DNA from: Streptomyces sp. 1-11
Lineage (GTDB): Bacteria > Actinomycetota > Actinomycetes > Streptomycetales > Streptomycetaceae
Direction of reading: 5' to 3'
NCBI RefSeq assembly: GCF_007176755.1
Contig: NZ_BJTV01000003.1
Location: 496,001 to 560,000, forward strand
Length of the DNA: 64,000 nt
The notes below the pieces were generated by a model. The model made no database searches. It saw nothing but the letters and a program-made list of their open reading frames with translations, and was not told where the DNA came from. This document shows positions 1 to 8,438 of the stretch, in pieces (within the stretch, counting starts at the first letter, position 1; each line of letters opens with the position of its first letter). Both the position numbers and the translations under genes were made by a program.

Positions 1-17
1 TCCGCTCTGTGGGGGAA

Positions 18-301
18 GTTATCCACAGGCTGTGCGGAAAGTCTGTGGATTCCGGAATTGATCACTCCGGAAGTTTCGGCCAGGTGGAGGAATTCCTGGC
101 CCAAGCAGGGATGACACCTGCTTTCGGGTGGAAAGGGGTCGCCCCAAAAGATGAACCAAAGGAAACGGGTGGACGAAGGGTGACGTGCCGGGCGGTGGTC
201 GCAAGGGGGACTTCCGGGGCGATTTGTCGATGGGACCGCCCGCCCTTGTCGACTTGTCCCCAGGTCGAGAAGCGGACCTGTGGATAACTTCTGTGGATAA
301 C
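18..301. promoter_or_regulatory. DnaA-box cluster in the non-coding stretch 1-345
   Basis: No credible gene is visible in 1-345. The 11-mer CTGTGGATAAC, which contains the perfect DnaA box TTATCCACA in complement, occurs at 278-288 and again at 291-301, and as its exact inverted copy at 18-28. Weaker matches lie at 44-52 and 254-262 (TTGTCCCCA, one change from the Streptomyces form TTGTCCACA). The dnaA and dnaN genes are not in view, so this is not evidently oriC. A DnaA-titrating or replication-modulating cluster is the natural inference; it could also act in the promoter of a gene left of the window. Confidence 0.7.
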
Positions 302-345
302 GAAGATATGCAGGTAGGACTGACCGGAAGCAGTCTACGGCCGCC

Positions 346-1278
346 TCAGAACCGGCCGTCCTGGCAGCGCGCCACCCAGTCGGCGGCGGCCATGAACTCC
401 TCGTCCGAGGTCCCCGGCGAAGTGGCCCGGGCCTCGGCGGGCGTGATGTCGGCGCGCGGATAGGAGCCGAGGAACCGGACCTGGAGGCAGATCCGCTTGA
501 GGCCCATCAGCGCCTCGGCCATGCGCCGGTCGGAGATGTGCCCCTCGGCGTCCACGCAGAAGCAGTAATTGCCGATTCCCGCACCGGTCGGCCGGGACTG
601 CAGCAGCATGAGGTTGATGCCCCGGGTGGCGAACTCGCCGAGCAGATCGCGCAGCCCACCGGGGTGGTCGTCCCGCTGCCACAGCACCACCGAGGTCTTG
701 TCCGCTCCGGTCGGCGCCGCGGGCCGGGCCGGGCGGCCGACCAGCACGAAGCGGGTCTGCGCGTTCTCCGCGTCGTGGATGCCGGTCTCCAGGGCTTCGA
801 GGCCGTACCGGGCGGCGGCGAACTCGCCCGCGAAGGCGGCGTCGTACCGGCCCTCCTGGACCAGCCGCGCGGCGTCCGCGTTCGAGGCGGCCGACTCCCA
901 GTGGACGTCCGGCAGGTTCCTCCTGAGCCAGTTGCGCACCTGCGGCTGGGCCGCGGGGTGCGCGGAGACCGTCTTGATGTCCGACAGCCGGGTGCCCGGC
1001 CGGACCAGCAGTGCGAAGGTGATCGACAGCAGCACCTCGCGGTAGATCGTCAGCGGCTCGCCGGCGACCAGCTCGTCCAGGGTGGTGGTGATGCCGCCCT
1101 CGACGGAGTTCTCGATCGGCACGAACGCGGCCTCGGCCTCGCCGGCCCGGACCGCGTCCAGCGCCGACTGCACCGACACGTACGGCACCAGCTCCCGGGT
1201 GGCCGCCTCCGGGAGCGTGCGCAGGGCGACTTCGGTGAAGGTGCCTTCGGGACCGAGATACGCATAGCTCGCTGGCAT
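346..1278 (-). CDS. pheA: Prephenate dehydratase
   Basis: Cytosolic enzyme that decarboxylates and dehydrates prephenate to phenylpyruvate, the committed step to phenylalanine. At 310 residues it is the usual monofunctional length. The periplasmic-binding-like catalytic domain covers about residues 4-190, opening YLGPEGTFTEVAL and ending with the family's TRF active-site motif in NAQTRFVLVG. An ACT domain follows at about 200-275 (GLRDLLGEFATRGINLMLLQSRP region, with the ESRP-type motif seen here as QSRP), which in the family binds phenylalanine for feedback control. The gene stands alone on the minus strand, about 100 bp downstream of the DyP peroxidase gene. No regulatory leader was recognised. 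Confidence 0.95.
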   Translation of the reverse strand: MPASYAYLGPEGTFTEVALRTLPEAATRELVPYVSVQSALDAVRAGEAEAAFVPIENSVEGGITTTLDELVAGEPLTIYREVLLSITFALLVRPGTRLSDIKTVSAHPAAQPQVRNWLRRNLPDVHWESAASNADAARLVQEGRYDAAFAGEFAAARYGLEALETGIHDAENAQTRFVLVGRPARPAAPTGADKTSVVLWQRDDHPGGLRDLLGEFATRGINLMLLQSRPTGAGIGNYCFCVDAEGHISDRRMAEALMGLKRICLQVRFLGSYPRADITPAEARATSPGTSDEEFMAAADWVARCQDGRF

Positions 1279-1380
1279 GTCCTCACCCTAATGGCCGCCG
1301 GGGCGGGCGGCTTCCGTGTCTCATGGAGGCCACCCGACCGAGTGGTTTGAAACCCCGGGCGGGTGGTTCTCCAGCCGGAT

Positions 1381-2679
1381 TCACCCCTCGAGGAGCCGCT
1401 GGCCCACGTACTCTCCCTCGGCCGCTCCGCCGGGCACCGCGAACAGGCCGCTGGCCTCGTGCCGGATGAACCTCGACAGGGCGTCGCCCCGGTCGAGCTT
1501 GCGCTGGACCGGTACGAAGCCGCGCAGCGGGTCCGCCTGCCAGCAGATGAAGAGCAGCCCGGCGTCCGGCGTCCCGTCCTGGTCGATGCCGTCGTGGTAC
1601 GAGAACGGGCGCCGCAGCATCGCCGCGCCGCCGTTGCGGTCCGGGCGGGTGATCCGGGCGTGGGCGTTGATGGGCACGGCCGGTTCGCCCTTGGCGTCGG
1701 TCTTCTCCAGGTCCATCGGCGTCGTCTCGTCACCGCCCGACAGCGGCGCCCCGGTGTCCTTGCGGCGCCCGATGACCGCTTCCTGGGCGGAGAGCGACAG
1801 CGCCTCCCAGTCGTCGAGGAGCATGCGGATGCGGCGTACGACGGCGTAGGAGCCGTTCGCCATCCACGCGGGCTCGGCCGAGGCGGGCACGAAGATCCGC
1901 CGGTCGAAGTCGGCGTCGGCGGGCTTGGGGTTGCGGGTGCCGTCGATCTGGCCCATGAGATTGCGGGCCGTCATGGGGTGGGCGGTGGCGCCCGGGGTGC
2001 GGTTGAAGCCGTTCATCTGCCAGCGGACGCGGGCCGCGTGCCCGGCGTCCTTCTGGATCGCGCGCAGGGCGTGGAAGGCCACCAGCGCGTCGTCGGCGCC
2101 GATCTGCACCCACAGGTCGCCGTCGCTGCGTGCCCTGTCGAGCCGGTCCGAGGAGAAGTCGGGCAGCGGATCGAGCGCCGTCGGCCGCTGCTTCTCCAGG
2201 CCGGTCCGCTCGAAGAAACTGTGGCCGAAGCCGAAGGTGACCGTCAGCGAGGACGGGCCCGCGTCCCTGGCCACACCGGTGTCGCCGTGCGGAGCCGCCT
2301 CGCCCGCCATCAGCCGTCCGGCCGTCGCCGACCAGCGGCGCAGCAGGGCCGCGGCCTCCTTGCGGCCCGCCCCCGCCGCCAGGTCGAAGGCGACGAGGTG
2401 GCCGCGGGCCTGGAGTCCCTCGGTGATGCCGGGCTGATGTTTCCCGTGAAACATCGCCCGGCCGGCGCCCACCGAGGTCAGCGGAGCGGCCCCGGCGGGC
2501 GCGGAGGCGTATCCCACGGCCGCGCCGGCCGCGCCGAGCGCCAGCCCGGTGGCACCGGCGGTGCCGAGCAGCGCGCGCCGGGAGACTTCCCGGGCGCCTC
2601 CGGCGCTGCCGCCGCGGTTACCGGGCTCGTGTGCCGGGGAGCCGGGGGCACGGGTCTCGGAAGTGGTCTGGTCGGGCAT
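1381..2679 (-). CDS. efeB: Tat-exported DyP-type haem peroxidase (EfeB-like)
   Basis: Dye-decolourising peroxidase of 432 residues. A Tat signal is visible at about residues 34-70 (SRRALLGTAGATGLALG then an Ala-rich stretch), so it should be folded in the cytosol with haem and exported. The family signature GxxDG appears as MGQIDGTRNP, and the distal Asp and conserved Arg segment follow. The gene is last in the copper module and starts 8 nt after the copC-copD fusion stops, which indicates co-transcription. EfeB homologues elsewhere take part in ferrous iron uptake or deferrochelation, but no efeO or efeU is next to it here. The copper context suggests a role in extracytoplasmic metal or radical chemistry, as in systems feeding GlxA-type copper oxidases; that link is inference. 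Confidence 0.9.
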   Translation of the reverse strand: MPDQTTSETRAPGSPAHEPGNRGGSAGGAREVSRRALLGTAGATGLALGAAGAAVGYASAPAGAAPLTSVGAGRAMFHGKHQPGITEGLQARGHLVAFDLAAGAGRKEAAALLRRWSATAGRLMAGEAAPHGDTGVARDAGPSSLTVTFGFGHSFFERTGLEKQRPTALDPLPDFSSDRLDRARSDGDLWVQIGADDALVAFHALRAIQKDAGHAARVRWQMNGFNRTPGATAHPMTARNLMGQIDGTRNPKPADADFDRRIFVPASAEPAWMANGSYAVVRRIRMLLDDWEALSLSAQEAVIGRRKDTGAPLSGGDETTPMDLEKTDAKGEPAVPINAHARITRPDRNGGAAMLRRPFSYHDGIDQDGTPDAGLLFICWQADPLRGFVPVQRKLDRGDALSRFIRHEASGLFAVPGGAAEGEYVGQRLLEG

Positions 2680-2687
2680 GGTGCGGT

Positions 2688-4679
2688 TCAGCCGATCTGC
2701 GCGTTCTTGGAGACGGTGGCCTGGTCGATGTCGGAGGTCCGCACGGTCACGGCGACCTTCCAGTCGCCCGCCATGGGGATCTGCACTCCGCTCGCGGCCC
2801 AGTGGCCGGTGGTGATGTGGTCCGGGGTGACCGGGAGCGGTCCGATGCTCTTCGCCGCGAGGGTGAGGGCGACCTTCACCTCGGGGACGTCGAAGGCGCG
2901 TCCGTTGGGCCGCTGGACGTAGACGTGCATCTCGTTGCCGCCCACCCGTGCGGGGTCGAAGTCGATCCGGACGAGGCCCTTGCCGTCCGTGCCGCCGGTG
3001 TCGAAGGGCATGTCCAGGGTCAGCGCGCCGGACGAGGACGACGACGAGGAGCTGGAGGACGAGGAGGCCGCCTTGGCCTCCAGTTCGGTGCGGCCCGGCT
3101 CGGTCTGGGTCAGCCAGGTGGTGACCGCGAGCAGCACGACCGCGACGCCGGCCTCGGCGAGCACCGAGCGGCGCAGCCCGAAGCGGTTCGGGTCGGCGTC
3201 CCGCAGCCGCTTTTGCCGGGCGGCGTCCACCGCGGCCCGCTGCCGGGCGAGCTGGACGGCGCGTTCACCGTCACCGGGGGCGCCACCGGTAACGGCACCG
3301 GGGGCGGCCTCCTGGCCGGCGGACGCCGGTGCGGAGACGGAGTCCTGGCCGGCGGACGCCGGTGCTGAGACGGAGTCCTGGCCGGCGGACGCCGGTGCGG
3401 AGACGGGTTCCCTCTCGGGCTCTTCCGGCCGTCCGGCCTCGGCGGCCGGGTCCGCGAGCCGGCCCGTCCACCGCCGCGAGATCCAGGCGATGCCGACCAG
3501 CAGCGCCACCAGCGCGATCTTGACCAGCAGCAGCTGTCCGTACCGGGTCTCGGTGAACGCCGACCAGGAGCCGAGCTGGCGCCAGGACTGGTAGGCGCCG
3601 GTGGCGACCAGGGTGAGGACGGAGGCGAAGGCGAGCTGGGAGAAGCGGTGGACGGCGGCGGCCTCGACCGGGATGTCCGCGGGTGCCCGGTACAGGGCGA
3701 CGAGCAGGGCGGTGAGTCCGCCGAGCCAGGCGGCGACGGCCAGCAGGTGCAGTACGTCGACGGGCATGGCGAGACCCGGCTGGAGCCCGGTGGAGGCGTG
3801 CTCGGCCATGGCCCAGCTCGCCGCGAGCCCGGCGGCCACGACCACCCCGCCGACGGCCAGCCCGAAGGTCAGGTCGCGCTTCTCCACCTCCTCCTCGCGC
3901 CGGTCGTAGGCGCCGAAGAGGACGGCGATGAACAGCGCGGCGGCGGCGAGCAGCAGCAGCCGCGAGACCAGCGCCGCGCCGGTCTTGGTCTGCAGCACCT
4001 GGCCGAGCAGGTTCAGGTCGAGGACGTCGCCGAACTTCCCCGAGGAGGTGTAGGAGCCGCGCAGCAGCAGCAGCCACAGGGTGGAGGCGGTGAGCGCCAG
4101 CCAGCCGCCGACGACCAGCCGCTGCAGGGGCCGCACGCCCGAGCCGCGCTGCCAGCAGGCCAGCACGAAGGCGGCGCCGCCCGCCAGCACGATGAAGCCG
4201 GCGTAGGAGACGTACCGCCCGACGGAGTAGAGCCGGCCGACGGCCGAGTCGCCCGCCGCCGTCGCGACGCCGGAGACGACCGTCTGCGAGGGCGCCCCGA
4301 TGGAGAAGGTGTAGGCGCCGGCGACCGGGTGGCTGTCGGCCGAGACGACCTGGTAGCCGACCGTGTAGGTGCCCTTGGCCAGGCCGCCCTTGAGCTTCAC
4401 GGCGTACGTGGTGCCGCTCACGTTGACCGGCGGGCCGGCCTGCACCTTCCTGCCCCTGGGGTCGAGCACCTGCAGGGAGTCGTCGCTCATGGCCACCTTC
4501 TCGGAGAAGGTGAGCGACACCTGGGTGGGCGCCTTGGCGACCACCACCCCCTGCGCGGGGTCGCTGCCGGTCAGCGCGGCGTGCGCGGAGGCCGGGCCGG
4601 CGCCCGCGAGCAGCGCGCCGGTGACGGCGATGAGCAGCAGCACCAGGGTGCGCAGGCGGGGGGTGATGGTCCGCGTCAA
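2688..4679 (-). CDS. CopC-CopD fusion copper resistance/import membrane protein
   Basis: A 663-residue fusion. A Sec signal peptide (about 1-32) ends in ASA and the mature protein starts with HAALTGSDPAQG, placing the N-terminal His copper ligand of CopC. The CopC beta-sandwich runs to about 130, with the second ligand region SADSHPVAGA. A CopD domain with about eight membrane helices follows (about 145-400). A charged cytoplasmic-type linker contains three tandem 11-residue SAPASAGQD-like repeats. After another helix and a poly-Ser run, an exported beta-rich tail (about 560-663) resembles FixH/YtkA-like domains. It lies 13 nt downstream of the PCuAC gene and 8 nt upstream of the DyP gene. 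Role: binding and moving copper across the membrane. Confidence 0.9.
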   Translation of the reverse strand: MTRTITPRLRTLVLLLIAVTGALLAGAGPASAHAALTGSDPAQGVVVAKAPTQVSLTFSEKVAMSDDSLQVLDPRGRKVQAGPPVNVSGTTYAVKLKGGLAKGTYTVGYQVVSADSHPVAGAYTFSIGAPSQTVVSGVATAAGDSAVGRLYSVGRYVSYAGFIVLAGGAAFVLACWQRGSGVRPLQRLVVGGWLALTASTLWLLLLRGSYTSSGKFGDVLDLNLLGQVLQTKTGAALVSRLLLLAAAALFIAVLFGAYDRREEEVEKRDLTFGLAVGGVVVAAGLAASWAMAEHASTGLQPGLAMPVDVLHLLAVAAWLGGLTALLVALYRAPADIPVEAAAVHRFSQLAFASVLTLVATGAYQSWRQLGSWSAFTETRYGQLLLVKIALVALLVGIAWISRRWTGRLADPAAEAGRPEEPEREPVSAPASAGQDSVSAPASAGQDSVSAPASAGQEAAPGAVTGGAPGDGERAVQLARQRAAVDAARQKRLRDADPNRFGLRRSVLAEAGVAVVLLAVTTWLTQTEPGRTELEAKAASSSSSSSSSSSSGALTLDMPFDTGGTDGKGLVRIDFDPARVGGNEMHVYVQRPNGRAFDVPEVKVALTLAAKSIGPLPVTPDHITTGHWAASGVQIPMAGDWKVAVTVRTSDIDQATVSKNAQIG
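3311..3409. repeat. Three tandem 33-bp repeats inside the copC-copD gene
   Basis: Units at 3311-3343, 3344-3376 and 3377-3409 are almost identical and encode three consecutive copies of an 11-residue SAPASAGQD-type peptide in the linker after the CopD domain. The unit length is a multiple of three, so copy-number change would keep the frame. Confidence 0.85.
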
Positions 4680-4692
4680 GGTGGTCCCTCCC

Positions 4693-5172
4693 TCAGTGTC
4701 CGGTCGACGGGTTGTACGTGGCGGACTTCACCGGCATCTCGACGGTGAGGGGCCCGGACTCGGCGAAGGTGAGCTTCAGGGTCACGTGCTGGCCCTGCTT
4801 CGGGGAGCGCTTCAGCTCCTCGAACATCAGGTGGTTGGCGCCGCTTCTGAAGACCAGCCGGCCGTGGGCGGGTATCGCGAAGGAGGTCTTCTCCCGCATG
4901 GCTCCGCCGACGGTGCTGTGCATGGTGACCTTGCCGGCGACGTCGCTGCTGACCGAGGTCAGCGCGTCCTTCCCGCCGCCCCGGTTGGTGAGGGTCAGGA
5001 ACCCGGCGGCCATGTCCGGGGAGACCGGCTGGGGCATGTACGCCGAGCTCACGGACAGCTCCGCCTTCGAGGCGTCCCGGCCGGCGTCCGCTCCCGTGCC
5101 GGCGCCGGATCCGCAGCCCGTGAGCGCGAGGGCGCCGGCGAGGGCGGCCGCGGGCAGGACGGCACGCCTCAC
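4693..5172 (-). CDS. PCuAC-family copper chaperone lipoprotein
   Basis: Periplasmic-type copper(I) chaperone (DUF461/PCuAC) of 159 residues. GTG at 5172 is chosen because it overlaps the stop of the SCO1 gene in a GTGA arrangement and is followed by a lipoprotein signal peptide ending LTGCGSG, so the mature protein should be anchored through Cys. The copper site of the family is seen as VTMHST, then GAMRE, then NHLMFEELK (His and Met ligands). With SCO1 it would deliver copper to the CuA centre of cytochrome c oxidase or to other secreted copper enzymes. The same frame stays open far upstream across neighbouring genes, but that extension is an out-of-frame shadow. Confidence 0.9.
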   Translation of the reverse strand: MRRAVLPAAALAGALALTGCGSGAGTGADAGRDASKAELSVSSAYMPQPVSPDMAAGFLTLTNRGGGKDALTSVSSDVAGKVTMHSTVGGAMREKTSFAIPAHGRLVFRSGANHLMFEELKRSPKQGQHVTLKLTFAESGPLTVEMPVKSATYNPSTGH

Positions 5173-5822
5173 GGCTTGGCTCCCCGGACGAGCTTGGGCA
5201 GGTCCTTGGTGTAGTCGTCGACGGTGGTGTCCTCGCCGTAGAGGACGTAGCCGCCGTCGGTCTTCGGCGAGAACGCGATGACCTGGGTGCCGTGCACCGA
5301 GACGACCTTGCCGTCCTTGTCCTTCGTCGTCGGCTCGATGGAGATGCCCAGCGAGCGGGCGCCGGCCTGGATGGTGGCGAAGTCGCCGGTCAGGCCGGTG
5401 AACTGCGGGTCGATGCCCTTGAGCCACTTGCCCAGCTCGGCGGGCGTGTCGCGGCCGGGGTCGGTGGTGACGAAGACGACCCTGAGATCGTTCTGCTCGG
5501 CCTTGGGCAGCGCCTTCTTGGCGACGGCGATGTTGCTCATGGTCGTCGGGCAGATGTCGGGGCAGTGGGTGTAGCCGAAGTAGACCAGGGTCGGGTGGCC
5601 CTTGGTCTCGGCACGCAGGTCGTACTTCTTGCCGTGCGTGTCGGTCAGGACCAGGTCCGGCTTCTCGAAGGGCTGGTCGAGGATGGTCGCGGCCTTGCCC
5701 GAGTCGGACTCCTCGGAGACCACGGAGACCGGCGACTTGGCGTCGTCGCCGTTGCCGCAGGCGGAGAGGGTCACGGTGGCGGCGGCGAGCAGCGCGGCCG
5801 CGGCGAACGTCTTCTTGCGCAT
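5169..5822 (-). CDS. SCO1/SenC-family copper metallochaperone lipoprotein
   Basis: Thioredoxin-fold copper chaperone of 217 residues. The signal peptide ends LSACGNG, a lipobox. The family CxxxC motif is present in YFGYTHCPDICPTTM, and the later conserved segments TTDPGRDTPAELG and the His-containing loop SVHGTQV follow. SCO1 proteins metallate CuA of cytochrome oxidase; in Streptomyces a Sco protein is also needed for copper-dependent morphological development (family knowledge). The gene is second in the copper operon, 90 nt after the YcnI-like gene, and overlaps the PCuAC gene by 4 nt, so the two are probably translationally coupled. Confidence 0.93.
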   Translation of the reverse strand: MRKKTFAAAALLAAATVTLSACGNGDDAKSPVSVVSEESDSGKAATILDQPFEKPDLVLTDTHGKKYDLRAETKGHPTLVYFGYTHCPDICPTTMSNIAVAKKALPKAEQNDLRVVFVTTDPGRDTPAELGKWLKGIDPQFTGLTGDFATIQAGARSLGISIEPTTKDKDGKVVSVHGTQVIAFSPKTDGGYVLYGEDTTVDDYTKDLPKLVRGAKP

Positions 5823-5912
5823 AGAAAAATTTCCCAGATGTGAAGAATCCGGCGCGCACCGGGGGTCGTACGAAAGGGTCGCACGACCCCCGGCGCGTGT
5901 GCGGAACGGTGA

Positions 5913-6665
5913 TCAGGCGGCCCGGCGGCGGCCCGCGAGGACGCCGTAGGCCACACCGGCGGCTCCGAGGACGATGCCGGCCACGCCGAGCACGCGCGCG
6001 GTGGTGTCGCTGCCGCCCTTCGGGTCCTCGCCGGCTGCGGTCTGCCTGGACTTGCCGTCGGCCTCGGCCTTGGCGTCGGTCTTGTCCGCGGCGGCCGAGG
6101 CCCCGTGGTGGTCGTCGGTGGCGGCGGACAGCTCCAGCACCGGGGCCGGGTTCTCGGGCTCGTCCTGGCCCTCCTGCGGCACCTCGATCCAGCGCACGAC
6201 CTCCTTGTCGGAGTACGTCTGGATCGCCTTGAAGACGAGCTGGTCGGTGTCCTCGGGCAGGGCGCCGACGGAGAGCGGGAACTTCTGGAAGTAGCCCGGC
6301 TCGACGCCCTTGCCGTCGGCGGTCCAGGTGACCTTGGTGACGGCCTCGTCGATCTTCTCGCCGTGCATCGTCAGCGGCTTGTCGAGCTTGGACTTGGTGA
6401 CCTTCACGCTCCAGCCGGGCAGCGGCTGGGGCATGACCGAGGCCAGCGGGTGGTCGGTGGGGAAGTTCACCTCGAGCTTGGTGGTCGAGGAGTCGTCGCG
6501 CTCGTTCGGGACCTTGAAGTCGATGACCGCGTAGCCGCCCTTGGCCGCGGTTCCTTCGGGCTGCACGCTGACGTGCGCGAAGGCGGTGCCGGACAGGGCG
6601 AGGACGGCCGTGCCCGCGACGGCGGTGGCGGCGGCGATACGAGAAGCCTTCATGGCAGGGAGCAC
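5913..6665 (-). CDS. YcnI-like (DUF1775) copper-binding membrane-anchored protein
   Basis: 250 residues. The signal peptide ends SGTAFA and the mature protein begins HVSVQPEG; the N-terminal His is a copper ligand in YcnI. The DUF1775 beta-sandwich covers about 30-180 and holds the conserved P-G-W stretch and Trp residues (PLPGWSVKVTK). A Lys/Ala/Asp-rich linker and a single C-terminal membrane helix with RRRAA tail anchor it on the outside of the membrane. It is the first gene of the minus-strand copper series YcnI, SCO1, PCuAC, CopC-CopD and DyP. An operon promoter would lie in 6666-6828, but no recognisable CopY or CsoR operator was found there. Confidence 0.93.
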   Translation of the reverse strand: MLPAMKASRIAAATAVAGTAVLALSGTAFAHVSVQPEGTAAKGGYAVIDFKVPNERDDSSTTKLEVNFPTDHPLASVMPQPLPGWSVKVTKSKLDKPLTMHGEKIDEAVTKVTWTADGKGVEPGYFQKFPLSVGALPEDTDQLVFKAIQTYSDKEVVRWIEVPQEGQDEPENPAPVLELSAATDDHHGASAAADKTDAKAEADGKSRQTAAGEDPKGGSDTTARVLGVAGIVLGAAGVAYGVLAGRRRAA

Positions 6666-6828
6666 TCCACTTGGGTCGATTTCCGGTGGTGATCGGGAGT
6701 ACGCGTGCGCGTGGCGGTGCCGTTCGCTGTGCCACCGGGTGATCGCGCGCGCGTGTGCCGCACGACGGCGGCCCCTCCCGTCCGGCTCGTCCGTTTCCGG
6801 CTTCCGGTGCGGTGGCGCTCGCGTCGTG

Positions 6829-7659
6829 TCAGGCGGAGAGGAGGAAGGCGGCGGCGGGCGGGCCGCGCCGGATCACCGTGTGCTGGAGTGCGGTGGTGTG
6901 CGGGGCGGGCGGTTCGTCGCGGGCGGCCCGCCGGGTGCGCGGGCGCGGCTCGGCCGCGGGCAGCAGCCCGGCGCACAGGGCGCGGGTCAGCGCGAGCGCC
7001 GCGCGCAGGGAACGCACGAGCGCCCCCTCGGTGACTCCGTGCGCCGACAGCTCGATCAGCCGGAGCACGGCCAGGTCGCCCCGGCGCAGCAGCCAGCCGG
7101 CGGCGACGGCCGCGAGGACGTGGCCGAGGACCATCGGCAGGGAGGGCAGCAGCGACGCGGGCGAGCCGCCGGAGCCGGCGGCCATGTGGTGCATGGCCGG
7201 CATGGCGCCCACGGGCCGGCCCGAGGAGTCGATGAGATGCGCGTCGAGCAGGAGCCGGTAGGCGTGCCCGGGGGTGAGCGCCGACGCGCTGGACCCGCAC
7301 AGCAGCCGGGCGGCCCGTTCGACGAGCACGCCGTCGCTGTCCGGCGTGGTCATCGGGCCCATGGACATCGTGCCCGCGGTCCCGTGCTGGCCCAGTCCGA
7401 ACAGCGTGTGCAGCACGGTCTGGCCGAGCGCGAGGAGTGCGGCGATGCCGGGCAGCGAGCGGACGCGCCCGGCGAGCGGTGCCACGAGCAGCAGGGAGCC
7501 CGCGAATCCCGCGCCGAGCGTCCACAGGGGCACGGACGCGCAGGAGGCCATGGTGTGCCCGGCCGCGGCCAGCACGACGCAGACCGCGGCGAACACCGCG
7601 GCCCGTAGCATCCGGAGCCCGGCTCCGTGGCGTGCCGTGCGGGGGTGGGGGGCAGTCAT
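6829..7659 (-). CDS. Polytopic membrane protein with Met/His-rich loop, copper locus
   Basis: 276 residues with about five or six predicted membrane helices and an Arg/Pro-rich tail. It is not recognised as a named family. Its loops between helices are rich in Met and His (SMGPMTTPDSD, then MPAMHHMAAGSGG), a pattern common in copper-handling proteins. It lies 163 bp upstream of the YcnI gene on the same strand, so it may be the head of the copper operon or a separate unit. Copper involvement is inferred from composition and neighbourhood only. Confidence 0.75.
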   Translation of the reverse strand: MTAPHPRTARHGAGLRMLRAAVFAAVCVVLAAAGHTMASCASVPLWTLGAGFAGSLLLVAPLAGRVRSLPGIAALLALGQTVLHTLFGLGQHGTAGTMSMGPMTTPDSDGVLVERAARLLCGSSASALTPGHAYRLLLDAHLIDSSGRPVGAMPAMHHMAAGSGGSPASLLPSLPMVLGHVLAAVAAGWLLRRGDLAVLRLIELSAHGVTEGALVRSLRAALALTRALCAGLLPAAEPRPRTRRAARDEPPAPHTTALQHTVIRRGPPAAAFLLSA

Positions 7660-7901
7660 GGCGGGGTCATCATCGCACTCGACCCGCCCGCGCCCCGCGG
7701 CAGGTCGCCCGATTCGGTCACCGTGCCGACGCCGCCGGAGTGACCGGAAGATCCCCTTCCGTCGGAACCCGATCTTCCGTACATAGTCCCCGTACGCGGC
7801 GCGCCGTCCGTACGGGCGGCGTCATGAGAACTGCGTGCTTACGGCCGGGCACGCGCGGCAATACGTAACGGTATGTCGAGCCGCGGCCGGGAGGCTGGAG
7901 C

Positions 7902-8348
7902 ATGAGCATCTGGTGGTCACTCCATCTGCGCCGCGAGGCCGCTAGCGTCCCGCTCGCCCGCCGTCTGTTCATCGGCACCATGGAGACCGCGGGCGTCGAC
8001 CCGGACGTCTCCTACGACCTGTCCGTGGCCCTCAGCGAGGCCTGCGCGAACGCCGTCGAGCACGGCGGGGACGGCACGCACGCGGGCTGCTCGGAGGCGT
8101 ACCGGGTGACCGCCTACCTCGACGGCGAGAAGTGCCGGATCGAAGTGGCCGATTCCGGGCCCGGCTTCACCCCGTTCCAGGACGTGAGGCCCGTGCGCTC
8201 CGACGCGGAGCACGGCCGCGGGCTCTGTCTGATCAGGGAGCTCGCCGACCACGTGCACATCGGCGGCAAACCCGGCCGGGGCGGGACCGTGGTCAGCTTC
8301 GACAAGATCCTCAAGTGGAAGAAGGACCCCTCCCTGCTCACGGCGTGA
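7902..8348 (+). CDS. ATP-binding serine kinase/anti-sigma-like protein (RsbW-like HATPase)
   Basis: A 148-residue single HATPase_c domain of the RsbW/SpoIIAB type. The N box is seen as LSEACANAVEHGG and the G1 and G2 boxes as VADSGPGF and EHGRGLCLIREL. Streptomyces encodes many of these; they bind sigma factors or phosphorylate anti-anti-sigma (STAS) proteins. No STAS or sigma gene is adjacent, so its partner is unknown. ATG follows GGGAGGCTGGAGC. The gene is divergent from the membrane protein at 6829 and converges on the aminopeptidase gene, with a strong hairpin between. Confidence 0.88.
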   Translation: MSIWWSLHLRREAASVPLARRLFIGTMETAGVDPDVSYDLSVALSEACANAVEHGGDGTHAGCSEAYRVTAYLDGEKCRIEVADSGPGFTPFQDVRPVRSDAEHGRGLCLIRELADHVHIGGKPGRGGTVVSFDKILKWKKDPSLLTA

Positions 8349-8382
8349 TCGCGGCCGGTGCGGCCGTGGGCCTTCCGCACGG

Positions 8383-8420
8383 CCGAGGGCCGGGCACCCG
8401 CGCGGGTGCCCGGCCCTCGG
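8383..8420. terminator. Bidirectional hairpin terminator
   Basis: Perfect 18-bp inverted repeat (8383-8400 with 8403-8420) in the gap between the convergent HATPase and aminopeptidase genes. There is no T-run, as is usual in high-GC actinobacteria. Confidence 0.85.
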
Positions 8421-8438
8421 TGCGGCTCGTGAGCGCGA

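Noticed and set aside
4693..6735. A 680-codon minus-strand frame covering PCuAC, SCO1 and YcnI
   Set aside because: Only its last part (4693-5172) is real. The upstream part is out of frame with the SCO1 and YcnI domains and reads as Arg/Gly-rich shadow.
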